Below, piece by piece: positions 58,043-64,000 of a stretch of 64,000 bases of DNA. Made by a program: the position numbers and the translations under genes. The DNA is from Auanema rhodensis (Eukaryota; Nematoda; Chromadorea; Rhabditida; Rhabditidae): assembly GCA_964057225.1 (NCBI GenBank), contig OZ059898.1, positions 9,114,001 through 9,178,000 of the forward strand. The letters run 5' to 3'. The notes under the pieces were generated by a model. That model was not told the origin of the DNA and ran no database searches. It saw only the letters and a list, made by a program, of their open reading frames with translations. Each line of letters starts with the position of its first letter. Within the stretch, counting starts at the first letter, position 1.

Positions 58043-61000
58043 TTTAGTAATTGAATTGTATTCAACTCAAACAGTTAAAGCTCTTAACTCCTCTCATTTG
58101 TGAAACTTTCATTGTTATCCCTTAACTATCCTTTACTGTATGATATAGTTTAACTAACCAGCTGCCTATTCATCATATGCACATACACACATACTATGTG
58201 CTTCACTACATTTTGATGAGACTCTCTATTGCCTTCTGTGAACTCTTCTATTCTCTTTTCTATTTTTCACTCTATATTCTCTAGATTTATCTACATTCTA
58301 GCTCCTATGTACATAATTGGTCCTTTCAAAAGCCATAGCTGAACCAAAAGAGGAAAACATAGATAGGTAAGGGTGACAACAGAGAGATAGACATAGAGAG
58401 AGAATATGAGATAGGAAAAGATCACCAATACATGAGAGAGGGAGAGAAAGATAGAGATAAATAGAGAGAAGAGAGAAGAAGAAACAAAGAGAGAAAAGAC
58501 AGATGAAGGTAAATGCGAAACAAACCAATATCGGACCAGCCGGGTTCTGTGCACTTGATCTTACCGTTTTTGCTTCTTTCTCTCTCTCTCTCTCTCTCTC
58601 AACCTGCCTATCTCATCATCTCTCTATATAATTTTCTATTTCCCCATGTATTACCTTTTCTTTCGTAAGTTTCTTATTCTCTATTTCTCTTTTTCTTTTC
58701 TTTCTTTATTCAAATGGCCTTCAGTAATAAGTAAGAAAACGGAACGGTGAGAGTGACTGAGACAATCCACTTTTTCCCTCCCTATCTACCTTCGTCTTGT
58801 CTATCTTTCATTTGATCTCTCTATTTCTCTTTCACCAATTATCCTCAACTCGGTACTATCTCTCTTATTCTGTGTTGCTTGGACGTAAATAGACTGCTAG
58901 ACGGTATCTTGTTCATCTGCTTCTACCTCAAATTTCCGCTTTATCAAGTTACATACGGTGTCATTATATTAAACGTCTTGCTATCGGTAAATAATGCTGC
59001 TAACCATTCGAACCATGTTATATTCTCTATATTAATAGTTTTATTCATTCTAAAAATATATTTTAAAGCTTTAACAATCTCTTCTTACAAACTTATTTTT
59101 AATTGTTTTAAAAACACATTCATTCATTGTTTTTATACTGATTCATATTATAAACTTGCTAGTTATCCTTCTTTACCTAAAATAACAAAAAACATTTGAA
59201 TTAATTGATTTTTATTTGTATTTCTGCTTATTCATATCATATACAAATGAGTTTTACCATATTACCAATATACGTATGTATATCCGGGCATATTAAACCC
59301 GTCGTTCTGTTTGGAAAAATAGCCAAAACCAACCAGACCAAGCAACCTGGTAGTGAGGCATAGGCGAGGATTGTGTGAAGGCCACCCGCTGCAAGGGTGG
59401 TTGTTGTGCATGTATGACCATTTATGACCTGGGACCAGATAAGCCAAGGTTAATGAGACCTAGAACTGGATGTCAAAGTATTGATCGATAACATCTAATC
59501 GATATGTATATATTTCTTCTTTTTTTTGGACTCAAAACAAGAAATAATGATGCATACTTCTTGGATTTGAAAGTATTTCATATTTTAAAGCTTGTTCTTT
59601 GTTTTTTCATACTATTTTCACTCATTGTTGATCATTTCCATAACTCACGCAGTTTCGCTACACTCCTTCCTTATTTCTCTCTCTCTCTCTCTCTTTTTGC
59701 CTCTTTCCTTCTCTTTCCTTCTCTTTCCTTACAGTCATGAACATGGGCAACACCTCATAAATCTGACGTCATCTGTCCAGAATATTATTTGCGGACAGAC
59801 GTTGATCCTCTCTGCCGATGAAATAACGATGTCATCTTTCACGGTATTCCCTCTCACGTCTTATGCTAAGACGCTCTTCTTTCGTTTTCTCTCTAAATTT
59901 CTTTCGTTTTCTCTCTCATTGTTTTTTCTTCTTAGTTCTTATATTTTTACTCAAACAATTGTAGAAAGAAAACGCTAATCCACCACTTTTGTTCTCATTT
60001 TTCGAAAGCTCAACATGTTTCATGTAACGGGAAATATATTTTTATCATAAACTTCATATATATGATATCAGTTTTATATTTAGAAATTATATAATTTTGA
60101 ATACAAGATAAATAAATGTGACCATCAACATTCTTTTCTTCTTTTCTCTCGAAGAAGGAAGAGAATAATGATGTAAATGAAGATATAGAAGAAGCCTCTT
60201 GACGTCAAGTTTCATCTTCATCTAACTTAACAATACGAACTTATCTGCATATTTGCGTTGTTCAGTATCAATCGGCCATACTTTCTCAAAATTTGATCAG
60301 CTGTTATTGTTTTCTGAGTAGTAATATAACGAAAAGAAAAAAAAATTTTATTTCTCCGATATACATATTTTAAAAATTTTTATTTATAATAGTTATGAAT
60401 AATTAAACATTTGTTGACAATATGAATAGTATTGAAGGTATATATTCATATACATATGAAGATTTGCCCTTCTGTTTACTAATCTGCCTCAAGGTCTTTT
60501 TAGATATCTGAATACAATGTTATGACATGTCATACAGTCTTTCATTCAAAGCTGTTTTATATACTATATTCATACTATATATATATATAGTATATAATGA
60601 ATTCTTATAGTAAAGATATAATATTTTTTTTTTATAAATAAATATTATAATTATTCAAATTTTTATTTATTTCAATTCATTTTTAACCAAATAAACTATA
60701 TATATATTCATATGTAGATGTAAATGTAATTATGTATATATGAAGTTTGTTGATGAATAGTTTTTGCCTCAGTTTTCATTTCATCTTTCGTAGATGAACA
60801 AGTCTTTTGGTATTTCAATGTTGAATACAATTCAATTGAAATGTCATACATTCCTCTATCTATTTTATTAGCTTTTCATATTATTAATTTCTTTTTAATA
60901 TGCTTTAAAGAAAAACAAATCTAAACAAGAAATGTAATATTATAAATTTCTTTTTATATAAATTCTGATACTTTATATATACATATAGTTCTTTTCCATT

Positions 61001-63956
61001 AAATCTACACATGTCTCACCCTTGACGGAGTCATGTCTCTCAGTCAACAACTGGATAAACACAACTTCAAGTTGATATCCAAAGAAATTGCTTAGAAAAT
61101 TGACTTACCGTTTCATATTTATATATCATGTATATTAAGATTTACATGATATTTTTCTAATAAATTATAAAATTTATATGAAAAAGTATAGAATTCTCTT
61201 CTTTTTCTTCTTCTTCATCTTCTTTTGATTGTTGATTTTTCTATTTTCAATCCTTATCATATTCTCGTTAATGCGCAAAAGATGCATTTATTTGTAATTC
61301 GAATGAGGCTCTAATCCTTTTCAAACTTGAAACATTAGTCAAAGATTATATTCAAATGAATATTTTCGTATTTCATTCCTTCTTGTCTCAATAATTTGTA
61401 ATTTTTGAAAAAAAAATTAAAAATTTTTTTTTCCAAAATATGTGAAAAGTGCAAATTTCTTTTTAAGTTCTAGTTTCCTCGTGTGAAAAAAATATATTTT
61501 TTTCCGGAGAAAAGAAATCTAAGCCGTTTGTAAACCAGCTTGCGAACAAAGTCGAAATGAAACAAAACGACAAACTGTCTAGAGCTGCTTAGTTTGTATG
61601 ATCAAAAGCCACTTGACTGTTATTCGTTCTGTAATGACATTTTCAGTGTCATTTGCTTTTCATTTGTCCTCTTCTTCTTCTTCTTCTACCATCTTCTTGT
61701 TCATTATTTCAAATCAAAATAAATTCATCTAAAGCTATATGCAACGTTGCATGATTTCTAATGTTTATTTACTATACGTATGTGTGTATGTATGTATGTG
61801 TGTGTGTGTATTTCGCTCTATACCTTAGTCATCATAGGATATTGAATATCGTACATACAGCTTATATAGATAGAAATTCAAAGAATCAGATAGATTTCTG
61901 TTTCCTCTTTACTTTCGAAGCTTTTGCCCTTTATTGGATATTGGTCTTCTGGTTATTGGGATAGATCACAATAATTTTCATTTTTGAGCTTTTGTGCTAA
62001 ACGAATACCATTTGATCACAATGTATATATCATCTATAGACATTTCAATAGTTTGTGAAGGGTGTGTAGGATTGCTTACATAGAAGAATAAAGAATAAAT
62101 CTTGAAAAGATACGTCGTATATGACTCAAATGAAATAAAGATGATGAAAAAGAAGAAAGTGAATTAGTTAAAGAATATTTCTTTTTCATTTAATTTATAA
62201 TAATTATAATATATAAATATTATTATTATTATAATAATCATATGAGTAATATCATATCAATTTTAGAAATGTTTAGATTTTCCAATTTTTCTATCAAAAC
62301 TGCTGTCTATATGATTCTTTGTTTCCCTTATCTTATTATTCAAATTTTCAATTAATCAGAAAATAATTGAACATAATAGATAGCTGATAATGAAGTTTAA
62401 ATGGACAATCTATACAAACATTTTTATATTATATATATATATATACATATATATTCTTTTTCCTTTTTTTTACTTTGAGTTGTGTTTTTCGAAAAATTCT
62501 AATAGGCTTATCTCATTTATTTGTAAACTTTTTCGAATGAATAGAAAAAAAGCTGAACAATTATTAAAGTCCGAAGAATTAAAATAGAAATATTAATTGA
62601 AAACCTTCTTTTCTAGAAAAGATTCGAATCATAATGTCAAGCTTGTTTTAATTCATTTTGAAATCATATCAAAGCATTTATTTGTGTTATGTATTACACG
62701 AATTCTTTTCCTTTTACCTGTTCTCCTTAGTTTTCAAATTTCTTATCTAGTTTTTTGTTTTTCAACTTTCACAACAATCTTTATCGAAATTGCAAAAAAC
62801 ATTTCTTTATAGTTAACTGTAATCTTTTTTTTTAATTACATATCTTCATTTTCTATTTCCTCTTTTCAGTCCGGCTTCTCTTCGCGTGAGGATCTGCTAT
62901 CAGAGAACGCGGCACCTTCTCGATCAACCATTAGGGAAATTCCAGTGCAGAGAGCCCCTTCTGCGGCTCCATCTCATTCTACGGTTCTTGAATACAGAAT
63001 GCCCTCAAGCTATGTGCCCACTGCGGCAAACGATGGCGTATGTTTTACCATATCATATACAATGAATATATTTGATTTAAAAAAATTACATTATATATTT
63101 AGGATGAATATTATCGACGAGAAGTAATCTCCAGAACAATTATTACTCGTAGCACTGAAGCTCTTTCACAACCACCTCTAGGTCGATCGTCTCCAATTGA
63201 GCGATACGTTACATACCCTGATCCCTTAACCCGGGAAGAGCGTACAGTAGATTACAAAGTAACCTATCACCGCGATATCGAAGAAGAAGAACATCGATTG
63301 CGTGAAGAACAAGAGAAAAGACGCCAAGATGAGCAGGAACGTCGAAAACGTGAGGAAGAAAGTCGACGTCAATGGGAGCTCAAAGAGCAAGAGGTACAGT
63401 AATATATTCAAATTCAGTTTACAAAGAAACTTTAGAATTGAAAATAATTCGTATAGTTAATATATTTCTATTATTATCAAAATTCGTATGACCTGATTTA
63501 GTTCAGTGTAAAGTAGTTGGTTTTGTTTAATTTTTCATCGATGACTTGAAGATATTTCGTATTTCTCATGGCCATTGAGTCATATCTTTCAATTCCTATT
63601 GTGATGTACAATTGATTGTGAATTGTATGATCATTCAAATCATTCTGCAAATACATATACTATACATATTTGTTTTATATTTCCTTATATTTATTGAATA
63701 TTTTAATTTAATTATTTCAGTTACTTGATAAACTTCGACGTGATCGTGAGCTTAAAGAACGTGAATTTGAAAGAAATATCAGTGAACGTGAACGAGCCGA
63801 GAAGGATCGGATAGAACGAGATCGTCAGGATCGTGAACGACTCGAAATGCAACGAAGAGCTGATTGGGAACGAATGGAAAATGAGAGACGTGGTGTCGAA
63901 GAATCAGAACTAGCTAGGAAACGAGCTTTAGAAAAAGAAAGATTAGAACGTGAAAG
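45030..63956 (+). CDS. Large membrane-anchored proline-rich/coiled-coil protein (3' end outside window)
   Basis: Seventeen exons: 45030-45134, 46706-46801, 46961-47038, 48023-48187, 49831-49995, 50392-50613, 50927-51049, 51991-52058, 53129-53251, 54053-54125, 54173-54325, 54373-54496, 56534-56593, 57600-57673, 62870-63037, 63103-63393 and 63721-63956. All join in phase: 774 codons, continuing past the right edge. N-terminus: Pro-rich [19 protein letters not shown], a His6 run in exon 2, then one hydrophobic segment ([11 protein letters not shown]) followed by KRR, so a short membrane anchor with the rest cytosolic is likely. Next come long acidic Ser-rich disordered stretches, three polyproline blocks (exons 10-12 and 14) able to bind SH3, WW or EVH1 domains, and then a strongly charged E/R-rich predicted helix ([33 protein letters not shown]). 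Introns 3' of exon 12 reach 5.2 kb. I do not recognise the family; a cytoskeletal linker is a guess. Confidence 0.82.
45787..45833. repeat. (CT)n microsatellite
   Basis: An uninterrupted CT run of about 47 bp in the first intron of the large gene. The open frame across it (LSLSLS) is not a gene. Confidence 0.95.
47836..47855. other. Perfect inverted repeat in intron 3
   Basis: AACGTCG, then a six-base loop, then CGACGTT. It is GC-rich against a very AT-rich background. No RNA family is recognised. Confidence 0.4.
58012..58040. repeat. (TA)n microsatellite
   Basis: About 28 bp TA run in the longest intron of the large gene. Confidence 0.9.
58579..58600. repeat. (CT)n microsatellite
   Basis: Short CT run of about 22 bp; the purine-rich complement occurs 100-200 bp upstream (58380-58510), where GAGAGA-type sequence is dense. 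Confidence 0.85.
59282..59470. other. GC-rich island with hairpins (possible ncRNA or old transposon)
   Basis: Base composition is sharply higher in G+C than the flanks. CCACCC (59382-59387) and GGGTGG (59395-59400) form a perfect 6-bp stem with a 7-base loop, and CGGG/CCCG pair at 59285-59301. Open in two minus-strand frames but with no recognisable protein. It is not a tRNA, U6, SL RNA or rRNA fragment as far as I can tell by eye. Confidence 0.35.
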
Positions 63957-64000
63957 GTAATATATTGAAATTTAAATTATTTATATTTAAGAAATTCTAT

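Larger units (their letters stand above)
57674..62869 (+). other. 5.2-kb intron of the large gene
   Basis: Largest intron seen in the window. It contains (TA)n at about 58012-58040, (CT)n at about 58579-58600, a GC-rich island at 59282-59470, an exon-like open stretch at 59735-59843, CRE-like TGACGTCA at 59764-59771, and a 12-base palindrome CTTGACGTCAAG at about 60198-60209. No exon in this interval fits the phase of the flanking exons. Confidence 0.55.

Noticed and set aside
58291-58554. Two overlapping minus-strand frames of 76-87 codons
   Set aside because: CT-rich low complexity in an intron; no homology seen.

Overview
The window looks like AT-rich nematode DNA (my inference, about 0.8 confident). 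The reasons are 40-50 nt introns ending in tttcag, polypyrimidine-AG acceptor sites a few bases before several start codons (as in spliced-leader trans-splicing), a small gene with Ly6/ET-type cysteines, and Tc1-like transposon debris. No species is claimed. Almost every gene is broken into many short exons. I rebuilt the gene models by hand, requiring GT-AG (or GC-AG) boundaries and phase continuity through every exon.

Layout. (1) 2.8-5.2 kb, +: secreted-type protein with three LDL-receptor class A repeats and a Ser/Thr-rich tail; the 5' end is unresolved. (2) 5.7-7.7 kb, +: complete 394-aa protein of unrecognised family. (3) 8.1-10.9 kb, +: GPR107/GPR108-type seven-helix membrane protein (603 aa). 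(4) 11.5-14.5 kb, +: TMCC-family coiled-coil protein with two C-terminal membrane helices. Genes 2-4 lie head to tail with gaps of 366 and 652 bp and may be an operon. A complete four-exon gene for a small Ly6-like, probably GPI-anchored protein lies on the minus strand inside one TMCC intron. (5) 16.1-17.5 kb, -: small multi-spanning membrane protein. (6) 17.5-24.6 kb: gene desert of AT-rich and purine-rich DNA.

(7) 24.6-31.4 kb, +: 44-exon gene for a 1586-aa type II membrane protein with six von Willebrand A-like domains separated by mucin-like linkers. Between domains 5 and 6 is a tandem array of seven 42-nt mini-exons, five of them identical together with their 51-nt introns. (8) 31.7-35.5 kb, -: PRDM14-like zinc-finger protein. 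(9) about 37.4-38.2 kb: decayed Tc1-like transposase and terminal-repeat-like sequence. (10) 38.2-38.5 kb, -: 78-aa secreted Tyr/Gly-rich peptide. (11) 38.5-45.0 kb: no gene seen.

(12) 45.0 kb to the right edge, +: 5' part (17 exons, 774 codons) of a large gene with introns up to 5.2 kb. It encodes a protein with one N-terminal membrane segment, acidic Ser-rich and polyproline stretches and a highly charged predicted coiled coil; I do not recognise the family.

The most unusual items are the tandem mini-exon array, the nested antisense Ly6-like gene, two GC-AG introns in neighbouring genes, and the sixfold VWA protein in which only one domain keeps the full DxSxS metal-site motif.
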